Shown here: piece after piece, positions 32,881 to 43,775 of the stretch | Layout: every line of letters starts with the position of its first letter | How positions within the stretch are numbered: the stretch's first letter is position 1 | Origin: Labia minor | Lineage: Eukaryota; Arthropoda; Insecta; Dermaptera; Spongiphoridae | NCBI GenBank assembly: GCA_963082975.1 | Contig: OY720345.1 | Coordinates: forward strand, 14,286,491-14,350,490 | Direction: 5' to 3' | Length of the DNA stretch: 64,000 nt | The notes under the pieces: generated by a model | The model's input: only the letters and a program-made list of their open reading frames with translations | Database searches by the model: none | What the model was told of the DNA's origin: nothing | Program-made: the position numbers and the translations under genes

Positions 32881-33750
32881 TTGTCTATGACACTGTATTT
32901 AAGATGTTGAATTTGTTCTACTTAAAAAATTGATTTATTAGATTTATACCTATTAAGTAAATCTTAGAAATATTTAAAGTTATTCCAATTTGCATTTTTT
33001 TTTATAAATATATTACTTATAATAGTAGATTCAAATTTCTTCCATCTGCATCCTTCGGTATGTTTTGATCAGCCCCTCAGAGGGTTATTTGTCGTTATGA
33101 TCTATTCATTTTCTTAAGAAAGGAGGATAGACCAAAACAAAAACCCTTCCTTTCTTTTTGAAGAAAAATTCAGAGCCCGTTAAAAAAGAGATTTGCCGCC
33201 TTTGATATGATTACCCCTTTTTTTTATTTAAAAAAAAACAAAATAATAATAAATAAAAATCTTATAAATAAAAGCAAACCGCAAATGAAGGAGGCAGGGA
33301 GCCTTTTTATCTCTTTAGAATAACTAAATAATAATATTATAATTGTGTGATTCATTAGACTATAAGAGAAAGAAGGAATAAAATAAAAAGCAATGGAGCA
33401 AAGAAGAAGAGTTCTCAAAAGATGCCGAAACAAAATACATCTGAATTCATTCATTGAATAATTAAATTAAAAAAAAAAATAAGGAAAATCAATACTACAT
33501 ATTAATAATTTATATCTCTATATTTATAATCATTTTTTGAAAAAAAATCTGTCCCAATGTTTGTTTGAGTGTTATCAATATAATAAAATCGAAAGGTATA
33601 GATTTTATTATATTAATTGAACCTGATATCACACAATTCAGAAAATCTAGAGAAACTATATTCTTTGTTTTCAATTATATTCTTTTCCAAATAAATATTA
33701 TAAGTATAGTTCTTTAAATTGTCATAAATATTAAAACAAAATTTAATTTT
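32881..33750. other. AT-rich non-coding stretch
   Basis: No gene. Moderately complex sequence at about 33040-33220 (TTCGGTATGTTTTGATCAGC and onward) without a second copy in the window. Confidence 0.5.
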
Positions 33751-34326
33751 TTACTATCTCGCCAGAGAAATTTTCGATGTTGAGATTTTGATGTTTTTAT
33801 ACGTTTTGAAGGTTCCTGAAACATTTTCACTAAGGTTGAGAAAAATGTCTGTTTGTATGTGTGTGTGTATGTATGTAGACAAGATTATGCAAAAATAGTT
33901 TGAGCTAGAATCATGAAATTTGGTATACGGGCATTATTCAAAATTTGTAGTTTTCTATCAACTTTTGAGAAATGTAGCTCAACCAGAAGAGGGTCATTAC
34001 TTACAACGTTTTGAGTTTTTTTCCTCTAAAGTGACCGTAAAAATAAAGATATATGTTTGATAATTTTTCACATGATTAAAAATTGTATAAAACTGCTATA
34101 TATAGAATTTCAGCTTGATTGAAAGTACCAGAATTAACACTGCAAATCTCACGCGCCAACACGTGACGTGGTGCCATCAACAAAGAGCCAAACATGCGCA
34201 GGTTTAATAAATATTATTTTTATTATTAATTTATAATTTAAAATGAATTAAATTTAATTTAAATATAATATATTATGTTATTTAATCCAATTCAAATTGC
34301 GAGATCGTCGTGTGGAGACACTCCAG
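33751..34326 (-). mobile_element. Family A copy, nearly full length
   Basis: On the minus strand it runs from CTGGAGTGTCTCCACACG, with subterminal ACGATCTCGC, to the 3' end. The hairpin is partly lost (ACTATCTCGCCAGAG then AAATTTTCG on the plus strand). The microsatellite GTATGTGTGTGTGTATGTAT is at about 33856. The 5' subterminal motif has a TA to GA-type change. Confidence 0.92.
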
Positions 34327-36132
34327 CTTTTTTATTTTTTAATAACTGCACATCAATTTTTTCCTGATATATTACGATATAAAAATAATAAATATACGAT
34401 TTTTTCGTGGTATTAAATAGTAGCTTCTAGTAAACTAGAAGGGCCATCGCCGAAACACTTAATAAAATAAAGACTACATAGTTTGAATTAATATTATATT
34501 TCAATAATTCAGTATACTATATCATCACTATACTATAATATACATGGATATATTTCAAATAAAAATAAAGTTAATTTGATAGTAGATAATAATTTATAAT
34601 GTTCTTAATTAATGTAATTGATTTTTGATTTTTATATTTATCTAAAAAAAACAATGACTTTATTCCTCCCCGCCTTATTCCCATTTTTCCCCCTATTAAG
34701 CGCACATTTGTATATATTATATTTTGAAAATACTTGTAGACATTTTATTTTTGCCCAAAAAATGGGCAGATGTAAAAAAAAACAACAGCACCACCCTGGC
34801 GTTTACTTTTTTCCGTAATTGTCCTACATCCATAGGATTTTTACTATTATAATATTACTAGTATAATATTAGATATTACATATTAGATAATAGAAAAGGC
34901 AAATGGAAACAAAATATATATGACAATAATTAATAATATTTAACAATAAAATATACATGTTCAGAGATAAAAAAATCCTAGGATCTCTTAATTATTAGTT
35001 ATTTCAATAATATAAAGTAATTTGTTCGTTAAATTTAAATGTTGGTTTAATTTTTATATTTAAGTTAATTAACGCCTGTAGTAACTATAAATTAATAATA
35101 ATGTCAAATAATGTAAAAATTGTTACAACCATTTGAATTTTTTCAAAACCTTATAATTTATAATATATCATTTGATAGAAATTTAACATTCTCATTTTTA
35201 ATTAATTAGTTTAATATTTTTTTAAATAATTTTTTAATGAAATTTTATTAATTTTAATAATTATTATGTTATTTTTTAGATTAAATTATCGGTCGGCAAA
35301 CTATAGCCACATGAAGTTTATTTAATCATTTTGGATGGTACTTTAAGAAAAATTTACATAATTATAATAGTATAAATAATTTTAAGTAGATATAATAATA
35401 CTTGATTGTAATAAATATTAGCTGTTATCATTAAACTAAAAATATTATTTTTAAGTAGGGTCTTCAGCTTCACGGCTTCTGCTATTAAAATAAGAAACCT
35501 ACAATAATAATGATATCAAATTAATGTATCAAAAATGTATCCCGAGGCATGGCCTCCATTTGATAAGCCTTAAGGCATCGAATGTATAAAGGAAATAAAT
35601 TATTATTATTTATTAATTTAATTATTAAAATATTATTTTTAAAATTATATTTTTATAATTAAATATACAAGTAGTTTCTATTATTTATATTTATATTATA
35701 TTTATATGTACATTTTTGAGAATTTGTAATATGAAATATTATTGCATGTAATATTATATATATATATATATTATATTAATAAAATTAATTATTACAAATC
35801 TATTTTTCTACATTTTTTATCATTAACATACTTATATGTAAAAGTTACCATAAAGTATAACCTAAAAGTGGCACGCGTTCAGTTTGTAATAAAATTAAAT
35901 GTAAAATGTGGACGCGTACACATATGTACCATATAGATTCCCAATCCTATAAAATCATAAAATGTAAAAATTGGATTATTTTCTTTGTATTTGTGGAAAT
36001 ATAGTGTAATGCTCAAGGAGGTTAGTTAAAAATTCAAAAATAATTGATTAAAATTTATTTATTATATTTTCGAAACATATTTATTTAAAATAAATAAATA
36101 AATAAATAATGGATTTGATCAACAGTATATAA
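34327..36132. other. AT-rich non-coding stretch
   Basis: No gene. A short patch at about 34425-34480 (GGGCCATCGCCGAAACACTT) and another at 35535-35590 (CCCGAGGCATGGCCTCCATT) look like decayed repeat or unique DNA. A possible hAT end is listed at 35291. Confidence 0.5.
35291..35460. mobile_element. Possible relic of a hAT-type element end
   Basis: CGGTCGGCAAACTATAGCCACATGAAG (shown here only to its first 14 bases, CGGTCGGCAAACTA) resembles the outer end of hAT elements such as the one at 47781, which begins CAGGGGTCGGCAAACT. No matching right end or duplication is visible, so this is tentative. Confidence 0.3.
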
Positions 36133-36720
36133 TTTTTTACCGACCGACGATAGTAAGGGAGGTATTGTTTTCACACCAAATTTCACATGTGGAGATTTTT
36201 ACATATCTCCACGAATCATGCATTTTCTAAACAGAAAAAAGTATTTTTAGCATGATGTCTGTCCGTCCATCCGTCTGTACGTATAGATGTGTACAGCTTG
36301 AACGGCTCAACGGATTTTGATGAAATTCGGTGTATTTACTTAATGTATGATGAATTGATCAACTTTTGGTTTTTATCCGTAAAACGGAAGTGTAGTATTA
36401 CCGATTGACGATAGGAAGGGAAGGGTTATTTTCACACTAAATTTCCCATGAGGAGACTTTTTACATATCTCCACGAATCATGCACTTTGTATTGGTTTTA
36501 TCCTCGGGAAAATCATCTTCATTAGTTTTTTCTTAATTCATGACGTCACAGCCAGCTCTTACTTATATATTATAAATAAAATAAAATTAAGAATATTTAT
36601 GTTATATCCATATCTGTTTTTTATTGCACTAATAGATAAATTTAAATTATTTGAAATTATTTCTGTAGCTGGAAATTAATTTATTTCAAACCGTTGGTCG
36701 GTTCTGCGCCTCAACTTATT
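36133..36720 (-). mobile_element. Family C copy, nearly full length
   Basis: On the plus strand it starts TTTTACCGACCGACGATAG (the inverted 3' end) and ends AAACCGTTGGTCGGTTCTGC then GCCTCAACTTATT, so the 5' hairpin-like CTGTGCCTGGCCACAG is shortened. The microsatellite is a degraded GTCCGTCC run at about 36261. Of the CRE pair only TGACGTCA at 36541 remains. Confidence 0.9.
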
Positions 36721-38104
36721 TATTTTTAAGATTTAAATTGTAATTTTAATTTTTACTTAAATTTCAATTTTGTTATAAAAACAATATGAATTGAAAAACA
36801 TTTGTTTTTCTTAATTATTCTATTTAATATTCAATTAATTATAATATTCAATATAATGAATCTATAGACTCGTTAGTTAAATTATATTCCTATAAACAAT
36901 ACAAGAAAAAAAAAATTAATTTTGATTTGAAATCCTTGTATATCAATATTTTATTAAAACATTGCAAATGGGAAAATCGTTAAATAAATTTAAATAAATC
37001 AAACAAATCAAGGTGGAATCGATTTGAATTGGAATAAATAAGAGAAAGAGAGGTAAAAGAGAAAAAAAAAAACTGAATGTGGATATATACCTCTTGGGGG
37101 CGAGCGCGCAGTGTGTGTCTGGACATTTTCCCATAATAAATATTCCAATAAGCGAGAGAGAGAGAGGAGATAAGAATGAAAAAAAAAAAAAAAATTGAGA
37201 GAAACTTAAGAGAAGAGGGCTTCCAATTTGAAAGGTTAACTCCGACGGCGATGCGTAAGTCCTCGGCGGTCTCCTCTTTCATTCATTCATTCATTCATTA
37301 TGCATATTTAAGAGTTCGATTAAGAAAGAAGAGGACAAAAAAATATAATAATAATAATAGTAAAGAGAAGAAAAAATAGGAGCAGGATGGGAGGGGAATG
37401 TAAAGCCGACAAACAATCCGCTTTTTTAATTATCAATTAATGAACAAAATCCAAAACAAATTTTTAGGATTGATCTTTATTTATTTATTTTTTTAAAGAA
37501 AACTGAATGAGAAATTTTAATATCAAATTTATAAAATAGAGATATTGAGATATTAAGCATGTATTTGAGATTTAATTTCCATTTATCAATTTTAATTCAA
37601 TTTGAATTTAGAAATTTATTAATTTTTGTATACTTTTAATAAGATGGTGGGGATCGAGGCAACTAAACTAAAGTTCTAGAAAAGTATAATGTATATATGA
37701 GAATTAGGTATATAGTACCTGGAACACCGAGCTATCCCTCGAAACTTTAACTGTACTTGTTTATATTTTAATTAAGAAAGGTGGTTATATTTTTTTCTTT
37801 TCAAATATGTCATCACATCAAATAAATAATCAAATATCATTTATATCATTTATAATTTATTCTAAAAATCATTTTAATTAATATAATATAATTTATTTAA
37901 TATTATTAGATGAAATTTATTCAACGATTTATATAATTGTTCATATGTATTATATGTTGCTAACTTCATGAATATTTTTTTTTTGGGTGGAGGAATGATA
38001 AATATATATCGTAATTTTATTTTAAAATAAATAAGTTTATTTTATTTCGAAATTAAATAAAAAATTTTAAAATATTTTAAATATAAAAAAAAATATAAAT
38101 ACAA
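36721..38104. other. Non-coding stretch with a patch of higher GC
   Basis: About 37060-37400 is purine-rich with some ordinary-complexity sequence (GCGAGCGCGCAGTGTGTG, CTCCGACGGCGATGCG, a CATT run at 37280). No domain in the open frames on either strand. The rest is AT-rich. Confidence 0.5.
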
Positions 38105-38385
38105 TATCAATTATAAAAGAATGGCGGGAGGCAAATTTCAATATGGATGAGGTTGTTGATGACGTCAAATTAATTTTACTATTTTAAATTAAGAAAATAC
38201 TAACAAAGATGATTTTCCAGAGGTTGATACTAATACAGATCGAATTTTCTTTATAAATATTATCTATTGTGTGAATTACAAAAAAATCCTTAGAGCGATT
38301 TAATATCTCAAAAATATACAAATATATATATATATATATATATGTAATTTTTGCTAGTATAATAGGATAAGATATCTATGTTCTT
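38105..38385 (+). mobile_element. Family D repeat, second copy
   Basis: Shares with 15616-15895 the block TAAATTAAGAAAATACTAAC to TTTATAAATATTATCTAT and then TTAGAGCGATTTAATATCTC and TTTTGCTAGTATAATAGGAT. It has one CRE-like TGACGTCA at 38160-38167, as family C does. Internal TA run at about 38322-38343. Confidence 0.65.
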
Positions 38386-39724
38386 TAAAATCAACCTGAG
38401 GAGTTTTTGTTTCTCATAAGAATTGGTGAATTTTTTAAATATTTCACTAACATTTTTTCCTTTTTTAAAAAAATAATTCAAGAGTAAAATTGGAAATTTA
38501 TTTCAGCTCAGTTTCCCTACCTCCATAATTCTTTTACTCCTTATGATATTTCTATGAATATGAGTTAATTTCGATGAATTCGCTCTCATCCATTTTCACC
38601 CCCCACTTCTTCATCTTCTTCTTCTTCCTCTTTTTGCTCAGCTATTGATTGAATTGAAATTATCTCTTCTCCAAGTGGGAGATTTTTTCTTCTTTTATAT
38701 TCTCTCTCTCACATTTCCTCTGCAGGCTTGATTCTGTTCTGTTCTCCTCAGCCCCTCTTTTCTTTTCTTTTCAGTTGACATCATCTTCTTCTTTTTCCTC
38801 TCTTCTTTTTCTTCCTTTTCGGGGAGAGGGTGGTAAAAGGGAAAGGAGAGAATAAAACGCCCAACGCGGCAAAGTCGTTGGGGCGTTAGCTGCTCACCCT
38901 TAAAGGGCTTAAGGGGTGGTTTTTCTCCCCCAAAAAGGGGAGGAGTGGGTGAAACGTTAGGCCGTTTATCAAGCCACATAAAGCGGCGCCAGGCGCCGGC
39001 ATGCGGCGCCTTCAGGCGGGATGATATCTCTCTTTCTCTCTCTCTCTCTTTCTTCTTCTTCCTCGTTCTCTTGCTCTTGATATCGCTGATAATATCATTC
39101 GATCTTTGTCCTTGTCTAAAGTCAAACGCAAAGGAGGAAAGGACCTTTTGGCTGCCAGAATAGAGGGTGACGTTGGCTTCTTTCCAAAATAAACAAAAAA
39201 AAAAAAGTAAAAAAGAGAGATTTCTTTGAGATGAGATTCAATCCAATTTCATCCCTTCTCGATAAAGAGAGAGACTCCCAAGTATAAAGAGAGAGAGAGG
39301 GAGAGGAAAAGGAGCAGTAAAAAAAGGAAAGAAGGTAATTACAATTTGAATAAAAAATAAAATAAAATTTAAACATCCAGTTTGTTAAAAAAACAACCAA
39401 AACTTTTCCATAAAATTAATTCACTATAAAATAATCTAGCAATAACTTTTTTGTAATGGTAACTTTAGTAAATATCAATTTATTTATATCTTTCAAAGGT
39501 CTTTAGTAAAATGAAATAAGTAAAAAATTGTAATTGTAAATATATAAAAAAAACTAATTTAATAATTGGAAATGAAAGATGATTTTTTCAACATTAATAT
39601 TTGTTTAATTAAATACTTGCTGTACGGGGCCACGCACGTTCTTGTATCATAGTATCATCTTCTACTAAGCATTATGATAAAATAAATTTATATATATATA
39701 AAGTATCAAAAAATTATTAATTAC
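38386..39724. other. Non-coding stretch containing a GC-rich island
   Basis: CT-rich and GA-rich patches flank the island listed at 38850-39030. The open frames here are Arg/Lys/Glu or Ser/Leu low-complexity products without a domain. Confidence 0.5.
38850..39030. other. GC-rich island with nested palindromes
   Basis: Sequence of high GC for this window, including CGCCCAACGCGGCAAAGTCG, AAAGGGCTTAAGGGGTGG and GCGGCGCCAGGCGCCGGC then ATGCGGCGCC. The GGCGCC motif occurs three times within about 30 bp and could fold. No second copy in the window and no domain in any frame. Possible promoter, exon edge or unique regulatory DNA; undecided. Confidence 0.4.
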
Positions 39725-40078
39725 TCCTATATTTTAAGTGAAATATTTTCCGACAATGAATATAAAATTAATACTTTATTAACTACCACTTTCGTTTTCC
39801 TTGTATTCACCAAAAGTTGATGAATTTATGCTACTGATGCATTAATTAAATGTACAAAATTCTATCAAAATTCGTTGAACCGTTCAAGCTATACACGTCT
39901 AAAGGGACACACAATGGACAGATGAACGGACAGACAGACAAAAATACTTTTTTTACTTTCCCGCATACTTCGTATAAGGGAAGTATTGGAATCGTCAAAA
40001 ATTTCGACTTCGAGATTTCGATAGATCTTGACGTTTTAGACCTCCCTGAGTCGGAAAATACCATTTTTCGAATTATGT

Positions 40079-40113
40079 CTGTGTGTGTGTATGTATGTAT
40101 GTATGTATGTATG

Positions 40114-40142
<29 letters not shown>
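40079..40142. repeat. (TGTA)n microsatellite inside family E
   Basis: A short TG run leads into about 13 units of ATGT. It sits at the same place in family E as the CA/GT run in family A and the GTCC run in family C. The Cys/Met/Tyr/Val repeats in overlapping frames come from it. Confidence 0.95.
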
Positions 40143-40144
<2 letters not shown>

Positions 40145-40408
40145 TGTCTGTAAGCAAATTTACTCAAAAACTAATCAAGCTAGGACTTCGAAATTTGGTA
40201 CACCGATATTATTCACAGTTTGTAGATTTCTATCAAAATTTCGTCAAAATCGGTTAACCGGAAGTGGTACTTTACCTACACTGGTTGCGTTTACCTTTCA
40301 AGTAAAGTACCAGTTTGCTTCGAGATATTTGCTTCATATTTTGTATATAGATTTAAAAATATGAAAAAAATTGAGATACCAAATTTCATCATGATCTGAC
40401 TACCGGAA

Positions 40409-40535
40409 GTTAGTTTTTTCTTATTTTAAAATTATATGACGTCACCCAGCACTTCATGACGTCACAGTCAGCCCTTATATATTATAAATAAAATAAAATT
40501 AAAAATATTTATATTATATCCATATCTGTTTTTTT
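40409..40535 (-). mobile_element. Family C fragment inside family E
   Basis: Matches the 5' half of family C in minus orientation: TTTTTTCTTATTTTAAAATT, two TGACGTCA palindromes (40438, 40457), CCTTATATATTATAAATAAA and ATATCCATATCTGTTTTTT. Flanked on both sides by CCGGAAG-containing sequence of family E. It makes a three-level nest C>E>C. Confidence 0.8.
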
Positions 40536-40850
40536 TACATTTAAAATATCAGTTAACCGGAAGTAGCACTTTATTCTATATATATATATATATATATATA
40601 AATGTTACCAAATATCAAATTTGACACCAATAAACTAATACGAACTGGCTCTTTATCAATACCAAGTTTACACATTCTAAATATTCATTCACAACTCTTT
40701 ATACCTATTTATATGCGGGAAAGTCTAGGGGAGGACACTCCCGCTTATTATGTTAACAAAATGCATGATTCGTAGAGTTGAGTAAAAAGTCTACACATGT
40801 GGAATTTGGTGTGAAAACAATACCTTCCCTTCCTATCGTCAGTCGGTTAA

Positions 40851-41589
40851 AAAGAAAAATAAGTGAAATAAACTAATCAAAATTTTTTTTATATCAACTC
40901 AAAAGGGATATTTCAAATGAATAATCAAGATTTAGAGTTATTTATATATATATATATACATTATATATAATTTTTCATTTTTGATTAATGGAGTATTTTG
41001 CATTATGAATATTTTCCAAAGGCAAGTATTATGGACCGATAAATAAAATAAATTTAATTTGGAATGGAAGATTATAATTGAATTTAAATGAAAATCACTA
41101 TTAATAATATTAGTAGGTTATTAAAGGTAATATTATAAGTATTTTTTTTTTCTATTTTTGATAGATTGGTGTTCATGAGTTAATTTATTAAAAAATAAAT
41201 AAATAAATACTAGAATGAATTAACAATATCCGCATCCTCTTTCCTTTTATCATCCACTCTCCTTTCATTTCCCCATCACCCCTTAACGGAGTGGTGTAAG
41301 AGAAAAACTGCTGGTGCCGTCACGATCTTTCTGCCCCTAGGAGGTTGCTTGAATTAAAAACTTTTCTGCCTATCGTTGCCTGGCATTCACTCACAAAATT
41401 CTTTCGCTTCAAGTCACGCAAACTAGAAAAAAGAAATTCTTGTTTAGTAAAACAAATGGAACACTGAAGAACAAAAAAAAAAAAAAATAAAAAACTTTCC
41501 TGTTTATTGGTTAAGCACAGCTGTTGAAGTTCAATGGCATTTCACATGTTTCATTTTTCAAATTGTAGCATTGATTTCTATTGATTATC

Positions 41590-41641
<52 letters not shown>

Positions 41642-41749
41642 CTCTTGTTAATGAAAAATTAATGGTTACTAAATGGATTGTTATGAAAATTGTATATTGT
41701 AATTATATTGAAAATTTTTGCAATATTATAATATAAATTCAATTAAATA
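40851..41749. other. Non-coding stretch with a unique-looking block
   Basis: About 41220-41460 has ordinary complexity (GGTGCCGTCACGATCTTTCT, GCCTATCGTTGCCTGGCATT) and no second copy here. The rest is AT-rich with A runs and the TA run at 41600-41639. Confidence 0.5.
41600..41639. repeat. (TA)n microsatellite
   Basis: About 20 uninterrupted TA units. Confidence 0.95.
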
Positions 41750-42221
41750 AGAGGGCAGGTCAATAAGTTCGTGACTTTTTGGATAAAAAATTATATTATT
41801 TTTCAACATAGTCTAGTTTGAGCTCTATACACTTCCTCCAACGTTTCTGCAATTATTTTATCCCTTCCAAAAAAATAACATTTGTCAAGAACATCAAAAT
41901 AAATTTGTTTGTGATGATTTCATCGTTGGAGTCAAATATTTTTCCGCCGAGCCATTTCTTCAGGTTTGGAAACAAGAAATAGTCACTCGGGGTTAAATCC
42001 GGAGAGTAGGGCGGATGAGGGAGCAATTCGTATCCCAATTCATGGATTTTCATGGAAATTCACTTTTTTCGATTTTTTTTCACTAGGTAGACTGCTATGT
42101 CAAACAAAAACTAAGAGACCCAGCTGGTTCCAATTTCGACAGAAGTCAGCTGATGGTTGCCTTCTACCAGGAGCAGTGTTGCCATTTCATTTAAAAGTCG
42201 CGGACTATTGATCTACCCTCG
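41750..42221 (-). mobile_element. mariner-type element, type 1, second copy (472 bp)
   Basis: Ends AGAGGGCAGGTCAATAAGTT and its inverse (GACTATTGATCTACCCTCG), flanked by TA at 41748-41749 and 42222-42223. Same family as 1686-2203, in opposite orientation, with a better preserved C-terminal coding part and a larger deletion of everything upstream of it. Confidence 0.9.
41790..42053 (-). pseudogene. mariner transposase C-terminal remnant (type 1)
   Basis: The 66-residue frame (41853-42053) reads KIHELGYELLPHPPYSPDLT then PSDYFLFPNLKKWLGGKIFD and SNDEII. PPYSPDLTPSD carries the third catalytic Asp of the mariner D,D34D triad. After a frame change, nearer the end, are remnants of the RWxKCIELxxDYVE tail. 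The HTH region and the first two Asp are absent, so it is non-functional. Confidence 0.9.
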
Positions 42222-43123
42222 TATTTATATAATCACAAACTTAAAAGATGATTCTTTATAATTATATTTATTTATTAATTCAAAAATAAAATTACAAAAT
42301 ACGAGATAATAGAATAATATAATAATTATTTTTTAGTTGTATTTTATTATTTTTGGATTCTTTTTCAGAATTATAAACTCTTACTTATTTATCTATGGAT
42401 TTTAAAAAGGCCTTTTGGAGTGTAAAAGAAATAGAAAAAATAAGAGTAGAAAAATTGAGTATAAAAATAAAAAATTATCAAAATGGAAAATTAAAACAAA
42501 TTACCGTTATAATATTATTATTATATTATATTATAGTATTATTATTTACTAACAAATGGTAACTACTAGTTTTATGGAAATTAGAGGGAATAATCGATCT
42601 TTAAAGTTATGATTGTTATAATTGTTATGCCTATTATTAATTAAAGTAACTTATCAATATTTATTAAGAAAAAATTAAAAGAAAACAATAATTCAATGTG
42701 ATTCTCATATATTAATATTTATATAGTATATCTAAAACAATTCAGAAATTCTTTTAAAATGATAATTAATCAAAAATTAATTATACATAATTCTTAATAA
42801 AACATTAAATAATATAATCAAATAATTTTATGAAACTTATTTAAATGATAACTTTTCGAATCAAATATTTAATTTCAATGATTTTTGTTTGGTTATTTAG
42901 AAATCAAATTTGATAAATTTAAATAAATTCTCTAGAATTGTTAAAATTAATATTTATTCAGAGTCCGCTGAACCGATTGTTTGTAAAATCTAATCTGTCT
43001 CATAAATCCTTATTAAAGATTAAAAATTAATTTATATAATATATTTCAATTACCTTATTATATAATGTATATAAAAATAAGAATCATAGAATTCTCAGAC
43101 AAATCTGAAATTAAATATATTTA
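42222..43123. other. AT-rich non-coding stretch
   Basis: Nothing recognised. Confidence 0.55.
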
Positions 43124-43775
43124 AGAGGTCTGTTCAAAAGAAAAGGTGAATTTTGAGTTATTTCGAAAAGTATTTATTATTTATTCATCAATATCCTTTT
43201 TGTCTCCTTCAAAGTAATTCCCCTCCGATATAATGCACTTAGGCCAGCGCTTCTTCCAATGAAGAAATGCGCTTTTCGGTATGGCCATCCGCTCGTTTTT
43301 CGTTTCCGACATTATCTCATCCATTGTGGCAAAACGCTGTCCTTTCATTGGTCTCTTCCGTTTTGGGAATAGGAAAACGTCCCAGAGAGCCAAATCTGGT
43401 GAATACGGTGGTTGAGGTATGATTATGGTGTTGTCTTTGAACAAGCAATGATGTATGAGCTGGTGTATTATCGTGATACAGAAATCATTATTTTCTTTCC
43501 ATAATTCCGATCGTTTGAGCCATATTACTTCATGCAAATGTTGCATAACTTCCTTGTAGTATTCCTTATTATCTTTTAAGTAAAAAATCGAAGAACACCC
43601 AAAACGTGATTAACTTTTTCAGTTGTCAAAAACAAACTACTAATCCAAAATGGCTGGTAATCTCAACATATGAGAAACATATATGTACCAACATAACAAA
43701 AACAAATTTCGATAATCGAATGCACACAGCCTGCGGAAATTCAAAATCCATCTTTCCTTTTGAACACACTTCGGT
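43124..43775 (-). mobile_element. mariner-type element, type 3, longest copy (652 bp)
   Basis: Ends AGAGGTCTGTTCAAAAGAAA and its inverse (TTTCCTTTTGAACACACTTC), flanked by TA at 43122-43123 and 43776-43777. Its right-hand 190 bp are the 5' untranslated region also seen at 3321 and 28947; its left part encodes a transposase C-terminus. It links the two short derivatives to a coding parent. Confidence 0.9.
43181..43546 (-). pseudogene. mariner transposase C-terminal third (type 3)
   Basis: An open frame of 121 residues: TIIIPQPPYSPDLALWDVFL then FPKRKRPMKGQRFATMDEIM, and near the end LHWKKRWPKCIISEGNYFEG then DKKDIDE and a stop. PPYSPDLALWD includes the third catalytic Asp. The tail RWxKCIxxxGxYFEGDK is typical of this mariner branch. 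About two thirds of the protein, including HTH domains and two catalytic Asp, are missing. The apparent Met start is within the old coding region, not a real start. Confidence 0.93.

Larger units (their letters stand above)
39955..40750 (-). mobile_element. Family E (HINE-like) element, nested in family C
   Basis: Read on the minus strand: 5' end TAATAAGCGGGAGTGTCCTC then CCCTAG and subterminal ACTTTCCCGC; further in, ACCGGAAGTGGTACTTT-type blocks on the plus strand, a TGTA microsatellite, a core with GAAATTTGGTACACC on the plus strand, and a 3' hairpin ACTTCCC-TTATACGAAGTATGC-GGGAAAGT followed by A's. The subterminal ACTTTCCCGC is the exact inverse of GCGGGAAAGT. Order of parts and several short stretches (GGAGTGTC, CAATACT, ATGTCTGTGTGTG, GAAATTTGGTA, CTATCAA) match family A. 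It contains a piece of family C at 40409-40535. Non-coding. Confidence 0.85.
39725..40835 (+). mobile_element. Family C copy, split by family E
   Basis: The left part (39725-39954) holds TTAAGTGAAATATTTTCCGA to the GACAGACAGACAAAAATAC core and resembles the diverged copy at 23542. The right part (40751-40835) holds TGTTAACAAAATGCATGATT to the 3' end CTATCGTCAGTCGGTTAAAAA. In the uninterrupted copies at 16625 and 23542 the two halves are joined as ACTTTTTTCTGTTAA, which gives the empty site. Confidence 0.88.

Noticed and set aside
40079..40142. CRISPR-like or tandem array
   Set aside because: It is a plain tetranucleotide microsatellite; there are no spacers, and the region is eukaryotic in character.
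39850..40364. Frames of 93-135 residues around the TGTA repeat
   Set aside because: They span the junction of families C and E and a microsatellite (Cys/Met/Tyr/Val repeats). No domain, and the parts belong to different nested elements.
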